Of a stretch of DNA of 64,000 nt, positions 41,378-50,850 are shown one piece after another. The number at the start of each line of letters is the position of its first letter. Position 1 is the first letter of the stretch. The position numbers and the translations under genes are program-made. The notes under the pieces were generated by a model. That model worked only from the letters and a program-made list of their open reading frames with translations. It was not told the DNA's origin and searched no databases. Source of the DNA: Chloroflexota bacterium (GTDB lineage Bacteria > Chloroflexota > Anaerolineae > Anaerolineales > Villigracilaceae); contig JACAEM010000009.1 in assembly GCA_013388855.1 (NCBI GenBank), forward strand, positions 47,918 through 111,917. The letters are read 5' to 3'.

Positions 41378-42067
41378 ATGAAACGTAATCGAAGAATCCT
41401 TGGAATGACACCCGCGCAGGTCGGGATCCTTGTCGGTTTGGCTGGGACGGTGTGTGTTCTGTTCGGCGTAACAGGCTGGCTCATATTTGGCGGGGCTGTC
41501 AATATCCAGTTACCCTTCTCCCCCTTTGCCGAAGCCGCCCCGACTCCGGTAGTAACCGCAACAACCTATGTGCTTCCCACCTTCACACCCACCGTCACCC
41601 CGACACCCATCCCATATGAGCAATTGATCCCCAATGGGTGGAAGCAATTCAAGACGGAACTGGTCGAACTCTGGCTGCCGTCCTCCTTCAAAACTACGGA
41701 CAAGGATGCGAACGAGGAACTGGCGATCCAGGGCGAAAATTCAACGTCACTTTACAGGATGCGGGTCAGCGTTTCCTACGAGCCGTTGACTGGCGATTCA
41801 CTCGATGCCCATTTGGATGCCGGACTGGCAAAGATGGACGCTCAAGTTCGGGTTGTGGAACGCAGAAAAGTACTGTTGAATTCGACCGAGGCAATCCGGA
41901 TGCTGGCGGAGGTACGCGTCGAAACAGTGGACGTGAATCAACTGATCTATGCTGTTCAAGACGGGGGCACGGTTTGGTTTGTCGTCTATGTTGCACAGAT
42001 CAACGAATTTTACGAGATGTTACCCCTCTTCGAGCAGAGTGCCAAAACGTTCCGGGTGGTGAAATAG
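41378..42067 (+). CDS. Membrane-anchored extracytoplasmic protein of unknown function
   Basis: 229 aa. One N-terminal membrane span (residues ~14-38), a Pro/Thr-rich stalk (TPTPTPI type, ~55-70), then a ~150-residue globular domain beginning WKQFKTELVELWLPSSFK and ending FEQSAKTFRVVK. The latter half resembles the PsbP/DUF1795-like fold that often has WLPxxF and SAxTFR, but I am not certain. AGGAGG sits five bases before the ATG. Confidence 0.75.
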   Translation: MKRNRRILGMTPAQVGILVGLAGTVCVLFGVTGWLIFGGAVNIQLPFSPFAEAAPTPVVTATTYVLPTFTPTVTPTPIPYEQLIPNGWKQFKTELVELWLPSSFKTTDKDANEELAIQGENSTSLYRMRVSVSYEPLTGDSLDAHLDAGLAKMDAQVRVVERRKVLLNSTEAIRMLAEVRVETVDVNQLIYAVQDGGTVWFVVYVAQINEFYEMLPLFEQSAKTFRVVK

Positions 42068-42071
42068 AAAA

Positions 42072-42106
42072 CATCCCGAAGGCTTACAAAGCCTTCGGGA
42101 TGTTTT
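42072..42106 (+). terminator. Rho-independent terminator
   Basis: CATCCCGAAGGC (42072-42083) and GCCTTCGGGATG (42091-42102) form a perfect 12-bp stem, then TTTT. The same hairpin sequence recurs at 52238-52294. Confidence 0.85.
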
Positions 42107-42112
42107 ACAGGT

Positions 42113-42643
42113 TCAATCAAAGTAAATATTCAGGTCCGAACAATCGAAGCGGTTGCCGCAGTTGGGGCAGGTCACCTTGCAATTCTTTTCGTACATTTCA
42201 TGCCCGCACCGGTCGCAGATGTAGGTTTTTCCCCGGGCTGGGGACTCGTCCCAACGAATGGGTTTCAGGAGTGATATATCGAACCGACTGATTCCCTCTG
42301 GACCCAATCGCTGCACTTCCTGCATGACCTTCCTGGCATTCTCCTGTAATTCTCCCACGTAAACCCCCCTGCAATACTCCGACCAACCCTTGAGCCATTT
42401 CTGGCTCCGGTTATAGACCTTGACCGCCCCATTGTAATTCCCGCGTGTGATGTGCAGATATACGACCGCGATTTGCAGGATGCCCCGATACAAATCGCGT
42501 ATCTTGCCTGATTCCGCGTTCCAGGCATCCTCCAGCGCCTCATGCGCCTCGAAATACCTCCCGGCGTTGAACAGCAAAAACCCCTCCACAGTCTGTGGAT
42601 GGAGTGGGGCATTGCAGGTATCATCATGATTGTCGGTTGTCAT
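42113..42643 (-). CDS. DUF309 protein with C-terminal zinc ribbon
   Basis: 176 aa. The DUF309 signature is FLLFNAGRYFEAHEALEDAW, then RDLYRGILQIAVVYLHITRGNYNGAVKVY. The last ~45 residues add a zinc ribbon (ICDRCGHEMYEKNCKVTCPNCGNRF). DUF309 proteins are small helical proteins of unknown role; the ribbon is an addition to the usual domain. TATAAT lies 13 bp before the ATG. Confidence 0.88.
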   Translation of the reverse strand: MTTDNHDDTCNAPLHPQTVEGFLLFNAGRYFEAHEALEDAWNAESGKIRDLYRGILQIAVVYLHITRGNYNGAVKVYNRSQKWLKGWSEYCRGVYVGELQENARKVMQEVQRLGPEGISRFDISLLKPIRWDESPARGKTYICDRCGHEMYEKNCKVTCPNCGNRFDCSDLNIYFD

Positions 42644-42693
42644 TTTGTTGCAGAATATTATAGTCCGTCATGGTGTAAAATTCCTTCACTCAC

Positions 42694-43593
42694 ATGCGCT
42701 CTTTTTTTCAACACAAGTATGGGATTCTCGCCCTCTCTGTCATTGCCCTTGGGGCGTTGGCGGTACTTGCCGTGGGGCTGCGCGACCTCTCCTTTAGCGC
42801 GGCTCAGCCCCTCTTCCGGGAGGATGCGGAATCGCCCACCCCTCTCCCGCCTCGGGAGCGGATTGGCGATCTGTTCGGAGAAATATCCGTCCAGTCGCAA
42901 ATCACATTCTGGGGGATTGCCGGGCTTCTGGTCGTCTTGATCGGACTCCTGCTCACCCCAGATGGACGGAAAGCTCTGTTGAGAATTTTCCTGCGCACGG
43001 CGGCTACTTATTGGGCGTTGTATTTCTTCATGAAATATTATGGGGAACAGATCGCCTCGATGTTCAATTTTGAGGGCAGGATGGCGGATGCAATGGAGGA
43101 TAGCGTCGAAGCCGCTCCACCTCCTGTGTTTGAACCTCCACAGCCATCCCCCTGGCTTTCCTACACTGCCAGTATCCTGGTCATTCTGTTCATCCTGTTC
43201 GTTCTGTGGAGGCTGTTTGTCCATGGAGCGCGAGTGCTGGCAGAACGGGGAAACGGGGAGAAGCCACTAAAAGAGATCGCAAGGATTGCACGCTCCTCCC
43301 TGCGCGAGTTGAAAGCGGACGGCATGGATTCGACAGATGTCATCATGAATTGTTATTTTCGCATGAGCCGCGTTGTGGCGGACAAACGTAAACTGACGCG
43401 CGCCGACTCAATGACCCCGGCGGAATTCGCCTCCCAACTGGAACAGGCGGGGTTGCCCGGCGACGCAGTGCGGCGACTCACGCGCTTGTTCGAAGGTGTG
43501 CGCTACGGTGACAGGCGATCCGGTCCGAGGGATGTCAATGAGGCGGTTGCCTGTCTGACATCCATTTTGACCTATTGCGGTGAGATGATATGA
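42694..43593 (+). CDS. DUF4129 membrane protein
   Basis: 299 aa. Several membrane helices (residues ~10-28, ~70-90, ~103-118, ~158-175) and a cytoplasmic C-terminus with the DUF4129 pattern: DVIMNCYFRMSRVV, MTPAEFASQLEQAGLPGDAVRRLTRLFEGVRYG. It opens the five-gene MoxR/DUF58 cluster and overlaps the next gene by 4 bp. Such clusters usually also carry transglutaminase-like proteins and act in envelope maturation; the precise role is unknown. Confidence 0.88.
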   Translation: MRSFFQHKYGILALSVIALGALAVLAVGLRDLSFSAAQPLFREDAESPTPLPPRERIGDLFGEISVQSQITFWGIAGLLVVLIGLLLTPDGRKALLRIFLRTAATYWALYFFMKYYGEQIASMFNFEGRMADAMEDSVEAAPPPVFEPPQPSPWLSYTASILVILFILFVLWRLFVHGARVLAERGNGEKPLKEIARIARSSLRELKADGMDSTDVIMNCYFRMSRVVADKRKLTRADSMTPAEFASQLEQAGLPGDAVRRLTRLFEGVRYGDRRSGPRDVNEAVACLTSILTYCGEMI

Positions 43594-44192
43594 AGCGCCG
43601 CATCCTTCTGATGATAGGTATTTTCGCGCTTGCCGCCCTGCTTGCCTTCCCGCTGCGGGAGACGATCTATGAAGTGGTCGTCATCCCGCTGGCGTATTTG
43701 TTGTGGGTGCTGGGGCTGCTATACCATGCCCTGCCGCAATTCATTTGGTGGATCGCGATGGGTCTGTTCCTTGCTTTTCTGTTCGCGAGAAGCCTTGTTC
43801 CCAAGATCAAACCGCCTGAACGCGTTGTGCAGAAAAGGAAGCCCCCGAAGGGACAGGTGGAGACTCTCGCTGAGTGGATGCAGAAATCGCAGAAGGGTGT
43901 CTATAACAAATGGCTGGTGGCGAACCGTCTTGGACGACTTGCTCACGAAATCCTAACCTTGCGCGAACATGGGAAACCGCGCTCGATCTTTGCGCCGCTC
44001 GAGGGTCCCGGCTGGGAGCCTTCTCCTGAATTGAAGGAATATCTTCATTCTGGTCTGCAGACATCCTTTGCCGATTTTCCGAACCATTCCAATATTATGA
44101 AGCATCCCCAAAAGACACCATTAGACCATGATCCTCGCCTGGCGATAGAATTTTTCGAAACACAACTCGATCACCGAAGAGACAGTTGCTGA
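43590..44192 (+). CDS. Two-helix membrane protein of the MoxR cluster
   Basis: 200 aa. Two membrane helices (residues ~5-25 and ~48-68) and a charged cytoplasmic tail with KPPERVVQKRKPPKGQVETL. It overlaps DUF4129 by 4 bp and ends about 20 bp before moxR's start, so it is co-expressed. I do not recognise a named family. Confidence 0.8.
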   Translation: MKRRILLMIGIFALAALLAFPLRETIYEVVVIPLAYLLWVLGLLYHALPQFIWWIAMGLFLAFLFARSLVPKIKPPERVVQKRKPPKGQVETLAEWMQKSQKGVYNKWLVANRLGRLAHEILTLREHGKPRSIFAPLEGPGWEPSPELKEYLHSGLQTSFADFPNHSNIMKHPQKTPLDHDPRLAIEFFETQLDHRRDSC

Positions 44193-44212
44193 TCGCTCTC
44201 TGGAGACAAACT

Positions 44213-45166
44213 GTGGCAGACATCTCAAAAATATCTACAACGACAAGGCAGGTTATCGCAGAAGTCGAGCGCGCTGTGGTGGGCAAACGTCCCCTGCTCG
44301 AAATGATGATGGCGTCCGTGCTGGCAGGCGGACACATCCTGCTTGAGGATTTCCCGGGGTTGGGCAAAACACTGATTGCGCGCAGCTTTGCCAAAGCGCT
44401 CGGGCTGGAATTCAAACGCATCCAATTCACGCCCGACCTGCTTCCCGGCGACATTACCGGCGGCTACATCTTCAACCGCACGAAAAATAAATTTGAACTC
44501 CGCAAAGGACCCATCTTTGCGAATATCATTCTTGCCGACGAAATCAACCGCGCCTCGCCGAAGACCCAGTCTGCGCTGCTGGAGGCGATGCAAGAGGGGC
44601 AGGTGACCATCGAGGGCGAAACCCTGCCGCTGCCTGAACCGTTCCTCGTCCTCGCCACGCAAAACCCCATCGAATACGAAGGCACCTTCCCATTGCCCGA
44701 AGCACAGCTTGACCGCTTTATGCTGAAACTGACTGTGGGTTATCCCAGCGTCGAAGAGGAAAAGTTGATCCTGCGCCGCCGCAGGGAGCGCAAACAGGAT
44801 GAGGTTGCTCTGCGCGAAATTACGAAGGCAAAGCAATTGCTTGAACTGCGCGAGGAGGTCGAGACTGTCCACCTGGACGCTGACCTCGAAACCTATATCG
44901 CCTCCATCGTCCATGCCACGCGCACAGACCGGCGTGTTGCAGTGGGAGCCAGCCCGCGCGGTTCTCTGGCATTTCTCAAGATGGCTCGCGCCAATGCCGC
45001 CCTCGAAGGACGCGATTTTGTCACGCCCGACGACATCAAACGCTACGCGGCTCCCATCCTGATTCATCGCGTCATTCTCCAGCCCGAATATTGGATGGCT
45101 CGTCAGGTCACAGACGATGTGATCCGCGACGTGCTGGAGAAAACGCCTGTGCCGGTGGTCAAATAA
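44213..45166 (+). CDS. MoxR-family AAA+ ATPase
   Basis: 317 aa. VVGKRPLLEMMMASVLAGGHILLEDFPGLGKT (Walker A), ADEINRASPKTQSALLEAMQEGQVT (Walker B and following), LATQNPIEYEGTFPLPEAQLDRFMLK and a C-terminal lid domain. MoxR ATPases mature client complexes, often with a DUF58 partner. The GTG at 44213 is chosen over the TTG at 44186 because GGAG lies eight bases before it and it aligns with the family start. Confidence 0.94.
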   Translation: MADISKISTTTRQVIAEVERAVVGKRPLLEMMMASVLAGGHILLEDFPGLGKTLIARSFAKALGLEFKRIQFTPDLLPGDITGGYIFNRTKNKFELRKGPIFANIILADEINRASPKTQSALLEAMQEGQVTIEGETLPLPEPFLVLATQNPIEYEGTFPLPEAQLDRFMLKLTVGYPSVEEEKLILRRRRERKQDEVALREITKAKQLLELREEVETVHLDADLETYIASIVHATRTDRRVAVGASPRGSLAFLKMARANAALEGRDFVTPDDIKRYAAPILIHRVILQPEYWMARQVTDDVIRDVLEKTPVPVVK

Positions 45167-45171
45167 ATCGG

Positions 45172-46476
45172 TTGATTGCCTGGCTGGATACTCAATTGTC
45201 TCGTTCATTTCTCCCCGGCGTGATTGTTTACAGCCTCATCCTTGCCAGCATCGTTGCGGTGCGCGGCGAATTCATCGCGTTAGCGCTGCCCTTTGTAATG
45301 TACCTGCTCGCCGGGTTTTTGCGCGCGCCGGACGATGTCAAACTCGAAGCCGCGCGCCATTTGAGCACCGAACGCGCCGCGCCGGGTTCGGATGTGGTGG
45401 TAACTGTGACAGTTACGAATCGCGGTTCACATCTGGAAGAAGTATTGCTGGAGGATATTCTCCCGCCAGATTTGACGATCCGCGTCGGACTCAGCCGGCA
45501 CTTGGTGAGGTTTGCAAAGGGCGCTTCCTACACCTTTTCGTATACTGTTTCCGGTCCGCGCGGCGGGTATGGATTCGAGTCCGTCGAAGCGACGATCAAA
45601 GATCGTTTGGCGGTGACCAGCCGAAAGGTCCGGCTCGAGGCGAAGGGGCAGTTGTTCGTCTTCCCACCGGTGACGCGTCTCCGCCATGTCGCCATCCGTC
45701 CGCGGCGGACGCGTGTCTATGCCGGTATGATCCCGGCGCGCGTGGGCGGCGCCGGGACGGAGTTCTTCGGCGTGCGCGAGTATCAGCCTGGCGATCCACC
45801 GCACTCCATCAACTGGCGGGCGAGTGCGCGCCATGAAGAGTTGCTGTTCTCGAATGAATTCCAGCAGGAACGCGTGGCGGATGTAGGTATCGTGCTCGAC
45901 GGGCGCCTGCGGACGAACCAATTCACACGCGGACACTCCCTGTTCGAGTATTCGGTGCTCGCCGCCGCAGCGCTGGCGGACGCGTTGCTCACCCAGGGGA
46001 ACCGCGTGGGTATGCTGGTGTATGCCTCGTTCCTGCGATGGACGTTTCCCGGTTATGGCAGGGTGCAGCGCGAACGGATTTTATATGCATTGGCGCACGC
46101 GAAGCCAGGCGGCAGTGAGGTGTTCTCGGATTTGGAACATATGCCGACACGGCTGTTCCCACCTGAGTCGCAGATCATCCTGGTTTCGCCATTGCACGAA
46201 GATGACCTGTCTCCGTTGGTGCAGTTGCGTGCGCAGGGCTATCAGGTGATGGTGGTCAGCCCCAATCCGGTACAATTCGAGTTATCCTATCTGCCGAAAA
46301 CGCAGACTGTGGAACTGGCTGGGCGCGTCGTGCGCATGGAGCGCATGTTGTTGTTGCAAAAGATTCAGCGTGCGGGCATCCAAGTGTTGGATTGGGATGT
46401 GAACGAGCCGTTTGACCTGTTGGTGAAACGCAAGTTGAGTCGTCCGCCTGCATGGTTGAGGGCGGTGGGAGGGTAG
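45172..46476 (+). CDS. DUF58 domain protein
   Basis: 434 aa. Two membrane helices near the N-terminus (residues ~15-50), an immunoglobulin-like middle (ATVTVTNRGSHLEEV class), then the DUF58 motif VRRGTEF-like region: GTEFFGVREYQPGDPPHSINWRASARHEELL, and a VWA-type fold with VGIVLDGRLRTN. It is the usual MoxR partner. The start is probably TTG 45172, six bases after the moxR stop; no ATG in frame gives the family N-terminus. Confidence 0.9.
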   Translation: MIAWLDTQLSRSFLPGVIVYSLILASIVAVRGEFIALALPFVMYLLAGFLRAPDDVKLEAARHLSTERAAPGSDVVVTVTVTNRGSHLEEVLLEDILPPDLTIRVGLSRHLVRFAKGASYTFSYTVSGPRGGYGFESVEATIKDRLAVTSRKVRLEAKGQLFVFPPVTRLRHVAIRPRRTRVYAGMIPARVGGAGTEFFGVREYQPGDPPHSINWRASARHEELLFSNEFQQERVADVGIVLDGRLRTNQFTRGHSLFEYSVLAAAALADALLTQGNRVGMLVYASFLRWTFPGYGRVQRERILYALAHAKPGGSEVFSDLEHMPTRLFPPESQIILVSPLHEDDLSPLVQLRAQGYQVMVVSPNPVQFELSYLPKTQTVELAGRVVRMERMLLLQKIQRAGIQVLDWDVNEPFDLLVKRKLSRPPAWLRAVGG

Positions 46477-46479
46477 TTT

Positions 46480-46998
46480 GTGGGTTTACGGGATGAGGTC
46501 AATGTGACGGTTGTTGCCTTTGTTTTGAGTGTGCTTTTGGGAATTGGTTCGCTTGTAATCGGGTATTCACAGGCGGGCTTTGCTGACCCGGTGCGCTGGT
46601 TCGTCGTTTTGGGGTTTCTCTGGCTCGCCGCGCACTGGCAAAGATGGCACTGGTTCTCGCCTGTGGCGTTGCTTCTCGCGGTTGCCGCTGCGGCGTACGG
46701 TGTGTGGAAGGAATTTCGCACTGTGTGGATGATTCTTGGCGCGCTGGGCGGCTTGCTCGGCTGGGACCTGTTTGATTTTGCGCGTCGGCTGCGTTATGCC
46801 GCGCCCACGGATGATATTCGTGGTATGGAGCGTCGTCACTTGGAGCGTGTAGCCGTTGTGGTAATATTGGGACTGGTACTGGCGCTCCTGAGTGTGTACG
46901 TTCGCATCCAACGATTGGCGTTCGAGGTGGCTGTGGGATTAATTCTGTTGGCCGCGCTGGGGCTGACACGGTTGGTGATCGGATTGAGGAAGTATTGA
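46480..46998 (+). CDS. Small membrane protein of the MoxR cluster
   Basis: 172 aa with about six short helices, GTG start 46480 just 3 bp after the DUF58 stop. Last gene of the cluster. No recognised family; its tight spacing suggests a cluster-specific role. Confidence 0.75.
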   Translation: MGLRDEVNVTVVAFVLSVLLGIGSLVIGYSQAGFADPVRWFVVLGFLWLAAHWQRWHWFSPVALLLAVAAAAYGVWKEFRTVWMILGALGGLLGWDLFDFARRLRYAAPTDDIRGMERRHLERVAVVVILGLVLALLSVYVRIQRLAFEVAVGLILLAALGLTRLVIGLRKY

Positions 46999-47027
46999 AC
47001 GAATCACTTGTCGAAAGATACTTTGGT

Positions 47028-47573
47028 TTACTGTAAATCTTCCAGCCATTTCTCAGCTTCTTTTGGGTCTTTGAACCGTATCAAGTTCAAATGCTTATGT
47101 TCCGGCAGCGCCAGCAGTTCGGGGATTTCACGCTTTCTGCGCCAATACGTTTTGAAGAACCATTTGAACAGAGACTCGTCTGACCAGAGTTTGAAATGCG
47201 TCCAGATGTTTTCGCGGTTACCGTTCCAGAGTTCCTCCTGAAACCACCAGCGTCTCCAGACGCGCTTCCACAGCCGACCGAAAACAACCGGAGCGGAATA
47301 ATCCAGCCAGATGACCGCCTCCGCCCGCGACCAAACAATATCCCGCACCACATGATAATTCCCCGCTACTGCCCAAGCCGGAGCCTGAGTGGCATCCGAG
47401 ACGCGTTCGCGGAACACCTCCAGCGGCGCCTCCTGCCAGTTCGGCTCCCAGTGGAGCGCGTCGAGATCGACGAAATCGAGAGCGAGTTGTTTTGCGAGTC
47501 TCTCTGCCAATGTGGATTTACCGGAACTGGTCGTGCCGATGATAACGATACGCTTGTATGGGAATGATGGCAT
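47028..47573 (-). CDS. FlaR/topology-modulation-like P-loop kinase
   Basis: 181 aa. The P-loop GTTSSGKST is followed by DFVDLDALHWEPNWQEAP and AVIWLDYSAPVVFGRLWKR, the pattern of small nucleotide/shikimate-kinase-like ATPases once named 'DNA topology modulation protein'. Reaction unknown. It converges with the MoxR cluster. Confidence 0.85.
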   Translation of the reverse strand: MPSFPYKRIVIIGTTSSGKSTLAERLAKQLALDFVDLDALHWEPNWQEAPLEVFRERVSDATQAPAWAVAGNYHVVRDIVWSRAEAVIWLDYSAPVVFGRLWKRVWRRWWFQEELWNGNRENIWTHFKLWSDESLFKWFFKTYWRRKREIPELLALPEHKHLNLIRFKDPKEAEKWLEDLQ

Positions 47574-47640
47574 GGCTATTAATCATCATTGTGATGGGAG
47601 CGTTTTATCATCACTCCCTTCCTCCCTGCATGGCGGAAGG

Positions 47641-48702
47641 TTATCGCAAGTAAATCGGATTGCTGTAGATCCAACCGCGTTTTCTGCCGAGGTAATTTTG
47701 GAAAACCTCCACGCGATAGACGCCCGGTTGGGTGGCGCTGTACGTGCAATCCTGCCCATGCAGCCACATAGCAATGACCTTCCCATCCTTGAGCAGGTGG
47801 ATATTTGACTTCGATGGCGTGTGAATTTGCAGGGTCACGCCGCCCTTGGCAGGAATCTCGTCGCCCATGATCGCAGATTGCTCGAGTCCCTTTGCCTTGA
47901 AGCGGAATCCGCGTGTGAGGGCGGGGAGGTCGTAGCCGACGAAACAATTCCCTTTGGCGAGCGCGTCGTAGATCATCTTTTTGTCTGCCGCAACATCGCC
48001 GGTAAGCAGTTCAGGGATGAAGACGTGTGTGTTCACCGTTTTGAAGTGAAACTCATACGGGAAGATGACGCGCTGGAACGGTCCCATGTGCATGCGCAGC
48101 GCATGTGCATCCGAGCCGCCAATGGCGACCACGCGCTTACCGCTTGCCATGAGGTCATCCCAGCGCTCGAGCACTTCCTGAATGGGGCGGTGACCAATGA
48201 ATTGTGGGAAGAGAGCGTAGAACAAGCCGTGCAATTTTGTGGGAACCACTGTTTTTAATTCGCTGAGTCCGTTCCATAGTTCGATGCCGGTAAAGCCATC
48301 CACATCCCATGTCTCCCAGGAGATGTCGGTTTCATGGAAAGCAGGCGCTTCCGGGTCGCGCGGATGGGCAATGAAGCAGATTCCGTTTGCTTCGGCAACG
48401 CCGTTGATGAGAGTTTGCGGGTCGTCTGCCAGATGGGACAGGTCGCGGTTGGCATTGAACACCAGCAGGTGGTTTTTTTGCGGATCCCGGTCTTGGTCGT
48501 GGACCTCTTGTCCAACCAGGAGCAGGACGCGGCTGGGTCCGACGCGGTAATATCCTTCCACTCCCTGTACCAGAACATTGTGGTCGGTCACAATGACGGC
48601 ATCTAACCCTGTTTTGATAGCGGCATGGGCGATGTCCTTATGGGTTCCGCTCCCATCCGAGTAGCGTGTGTGCATATGCAGGTTGACGATGATTTCGTAC
48701 AT
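47641..48702 (-). CDS. PHP-domain metal-dependent phosphoesterase
   Basis: 353 aa. The N-terminal HMHTRYSDG and VIVTDHN, then IAHPRDPE and IGGSDAHALRM, are the four PHP metal motifs. The C-terminal ~120 residues are a beta-rich extension (TLQIHTPSKSNIHLLKDG and VYRVEVFQNYLG) probably binding a surface or substrate. AGAGGAAC precedes the ATG. Confidence 0.88.
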   Translation of the reverse strand: MYEIIVNLHMHTRYSDGSGTHKDIAHAAIKTGLDAVIVTDHNVLVQGVEGYYRVGPSRVLLLVGQEVHDQDRDPQKNHLLVFNANRDLSHLADDPQTLINGVAEANGICFIAHPRDPEAPAFHETDISWETWDVDGFTGIELWNGLSELKTVVPTKLHGLFYALFPQFIGHRPIQEVLERWDDLMASGKRVVAIGGSDAHALRMHMGPFQRVIFPYEFHFKTVNTHVFIPELLTGDVAADKKMIYDALAKGNCFVGYDLPALTRGFRFKAKGLEQSAIMGDEIPAKGGVTLQIHTPSKSNIHLLKDGKVIAMWLHGQDCTYSATQPGVYRVEVFQNYLGRKRGWIYSNPIYLR

Positions 48703-48760
48703 GTTCCTCTTTTGTTCCGGGACATCAAGAAAGAACCTGAGAAAACGTTAAAGTCCCTGT

Positions 48761-48790
48761 TTGACGGTTCTTCTCCCTAGCAGGTATAAT
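48761..48790 (+). promoter_or_regulatory. secG promoter
   Basis: TTGACG (48761-48766) and TATAAT (48785-48790), 18-bp spacer; followed by AAGGAGG (48803-48809) and the ATG at 48820. Confidence 0.7.
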
Positions 48791-48819
48791 GTTCCCGCTT
48801 AAAAGGAGGCTCGTTGTAA

Positions 48820-49044
48820 ATGGCAACTTATTTAAATATCGCGCTGATTATAATCTCGGTCCTGCTCATCGCAAGCGTGATCCTGCAAAGCAAGGGTGCG
48901 GGTCTGGGCGGCGGGTTGACCGGCGCCGACGCGGGCACGGTCTTCACAGCCCGCCGCGGCATCGAGCGCACATTGTTCTGGATCACCATTGTCCTGAGCG
49001 TTGTTTTCTTTGCCCTGGTCATAACGCTGATTCTCGTATCCTAG
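48820..49044 (+). CDS. secG: Preprotein translocase subunit SecG
   Basis: 74 aa. Two membrane helices with the typical middle SKGAGLGGGLTGADAGTVFTARRGIERTL, then the second helix. Length and motif match the family. SecG assists SecYE in protein export across the cytoplasmic membrane. A full AAGGAGG site is present, in contrast to many neighbours. Confidence 0.95.
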   Translation: MATYLNIALIIISVLLIASVILQSKGAGLGGGLTGADAGTVFTARRGIERTLFWITIVLSVVFFALVITLILVS

Positions 49045-49061
49045 TTCAATGGACCTGATTG

Positions 49062-49120
49062 AAAGGCCGTTTGCACCTCGCGGCTTGCCTGCGCGGGGAT
49101 GAAAAACGAGCCTTTCTTTT
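49062..49120 (+). terminator. Terminator-like hairpin after secG
   Basis: AAAGGC near 49062 can pair with GCCTTT near 49112, followed by CTTTTT, with an inner CTCGCGG/CTGCGCGGGG structure. It overlaps the first codons of the next ORF if that ORF starts at 49099. Confidence 0.45.
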
Positions 49121-50832
49121 TGTATATGAAACAATTACGCTGGCAGATACTGGTCGTCCTCGTCACGCTGGTCATCGTTGCGATATTGTTGCTTAGCCAG
49201 CAACCGGCAACGACCACCAATGGAGGCGTAATCCTGCCGCAGCCTGAACAGGGGGGAGTGTTTACCGAAGGGCTGGTTGGCTCGATGGGGCGGCTCAACC
49301 CATTGCTGGATTGGAATAACCCGGCTGACCGCGATGTGGACCGCCTGCTTTTCAGTGGGCTGGTACGTTTCGACGAACGCGGCTTGCCGCGCGCGGACTT
49401 GGCCGAATCCTGGGGCGTCACCCCCGACGGCACGGTCTATAATTTCGCGATCAGAAATAATGCGGTCTGGCACGATGGCACGCCTGTGACCGCCGACGAC
49501 GTGATATTCACCATCGAGTTGATGAAAGGCGCCGGTTCACTCTACCCGCAGGATATCAAGGACCTGTGGAGCAAGGTGCAAGTCACCCGGTTGAATGACA
49601 AGAACATTAAATTTACCCTCCCTGAGCCGTATGTCCCTTTCGTAGATTACTTGACTTTCGGGGTTCTGCCGAAGCATTTACTTGAATCTGTGCCTCCGGA
49701 ACAACTCCCGAATGCAGACTTCAATATCCAGCCGGTCGGGACCGGTCCGTATAAGTTTGACCATCTGCTCATCGACAACAGCGGACAGATCACAGGCGTG
49801 GTGTTAACTCTCTCCACCAATTACTACGGCGTATCGCCTTACATCGAACAAGTGGTCTTCCGCTATTACCCCACCTCCGCGGCGGCGCTGGACGCGTACA
49901 AGCAGGGGGATGTCTTGTCTGTCAGCCGAATCACCACCGATGTCCTGGGCGCAGCCTTGGAGGAGCCTAATCTGGCCTTCTACACCAGCCAGGTCCCGCG
50001 GATGAGCTTTGTATTGTTCAACCTGAACAACCCCGAGGCAGCCTTCCTGCAAAGCGCAAAAGTGCGCCGCGCGCTCATGTTGGGGTTGAACCGTTCCTAC
50101 ATCATCAACACCATCCTGCAGGGACAGGCGGTTGTCTCCAATTCGCCCATCCTGCCCGGCTCTTGGGCGTATTACGATGGCGTGGAGCGATTTGAGTACA
50201 ACCCTGAGGCGGCGATTGCCCTCTTGAAAGCGGAGGGATATGTCATCCCGGCAGAAGGCGGCGAGGTGCGCGCCAAAGATGGCACACCGCTTGTCTTTAC
50301 AATGATGCATCCGGACGATGCGAGCCACACACAAATCGCGCAGACCATCCAGGCAGAATGGGCGGCGATTGGCGTCCGTGTGGATTTGCAAGCTGTGCCG
50401 TATGATCAGCTCGTATTGAACTCGCTCGCTTCACGCGGCTATCAAGCCGCTCTCGTGGATATTGACTTCTCCCGCACCCCGGACCCTGACCCCTATCCCT
50501 TCTGGCATCAAGCCGAAGCCACAGGTGGGCAGAACTACTCGCAATGGGATAACCGCGCCGCCAGTGAATATCTTGAGCAGGCGCGTGTCACTGCCGATTA
50601 CACCTTACGCACGCGGTTGTATCGCAACTTCCAAGTGGTGTTTGCCAGGGAATTACCGGCATTGCCGCTATTTGTGCCTGTCAGTTCCTACGGCGTGGAC
50701 GTACAGGTGCAGGGCGCCCAGGTTGCTTCCTTGTTGTACGATTCAAGCGACCGCCTGGCGACCTTCGCCAGCTGGTACCTGCTCACCCGCCGCGCCCTGG
50801 AGCAGACGGCTACTCCAACTGCCCAACCATAA
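49099..50832 (+). CDS. Peptide/nickel-type ABC transporter substrate-binding protein
   Basis: 577 aa. A single N-terminal helix (residues ~14-33) anchors the protein; there is no lipobox Cys. The SBP_bac_5 family body follows: MGRLNPLLDWNNPADRDVDRLLFSGLVRFDERG, LAESWGVTPDGTVYNFAIRNNAVWHDGTPVTADDV, VGTGPYKF. The ATG at 49126 is an alternative start that would clear the upstream hairpin. The permease and ATPase genes are not next to it. Confidence 0.92.
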   Translation: MKNEPFFLYMKQLRWQILVVLVTLVIVAILLLSQQPATTTNGGVILPQPEQGGVFTEGLVGSMGRLNPLLDWNNPADRDVDRLLFSGLVRFDERGLPRADLAESWGVTPDGTVYNFAIRNNAVWHDGTPVTADDVIFTIELMKGAGSLYPQDIKDLWSKVQVTRLNDKNIKFTLPEPYVPFVDYLTFGVLPKHLLESVPPEQLPNADFNIQPVGTGPYKFDHLLIDNSGQITGVVLTLSTNYYGVSPYIEQVVFRYYPTSAAALDAYKQGDVLSVSRITTDVLGAALEEPNLAFYTSQVPRMSFVLFNLNNPEAAFLQSAKVRRALMLGLNRSYIINTILQGQAVVSNSPILPGSWAYYDGVERFEYNPEAAIALLKAEGYVIPAEGGEVRAKDGTPLVFTMMHPDDASHTQIAQTIQAEWAAIGVRVDLQAVPYDQLVLNSLASRGYQAALVDIDFSRTPDPDPYPFWHQAEATGGQNYSQWDNRAASEYLEQARVTADYTLRTRLYRNFQVVFARELPALPLFVPVSSYGVDVQVQGAQVASLLYDSSDRLATFASWYLLTRRALEQTATPTAQP

Positions 50833-50850
50833 CTTCTCAAAAGAGGAACA

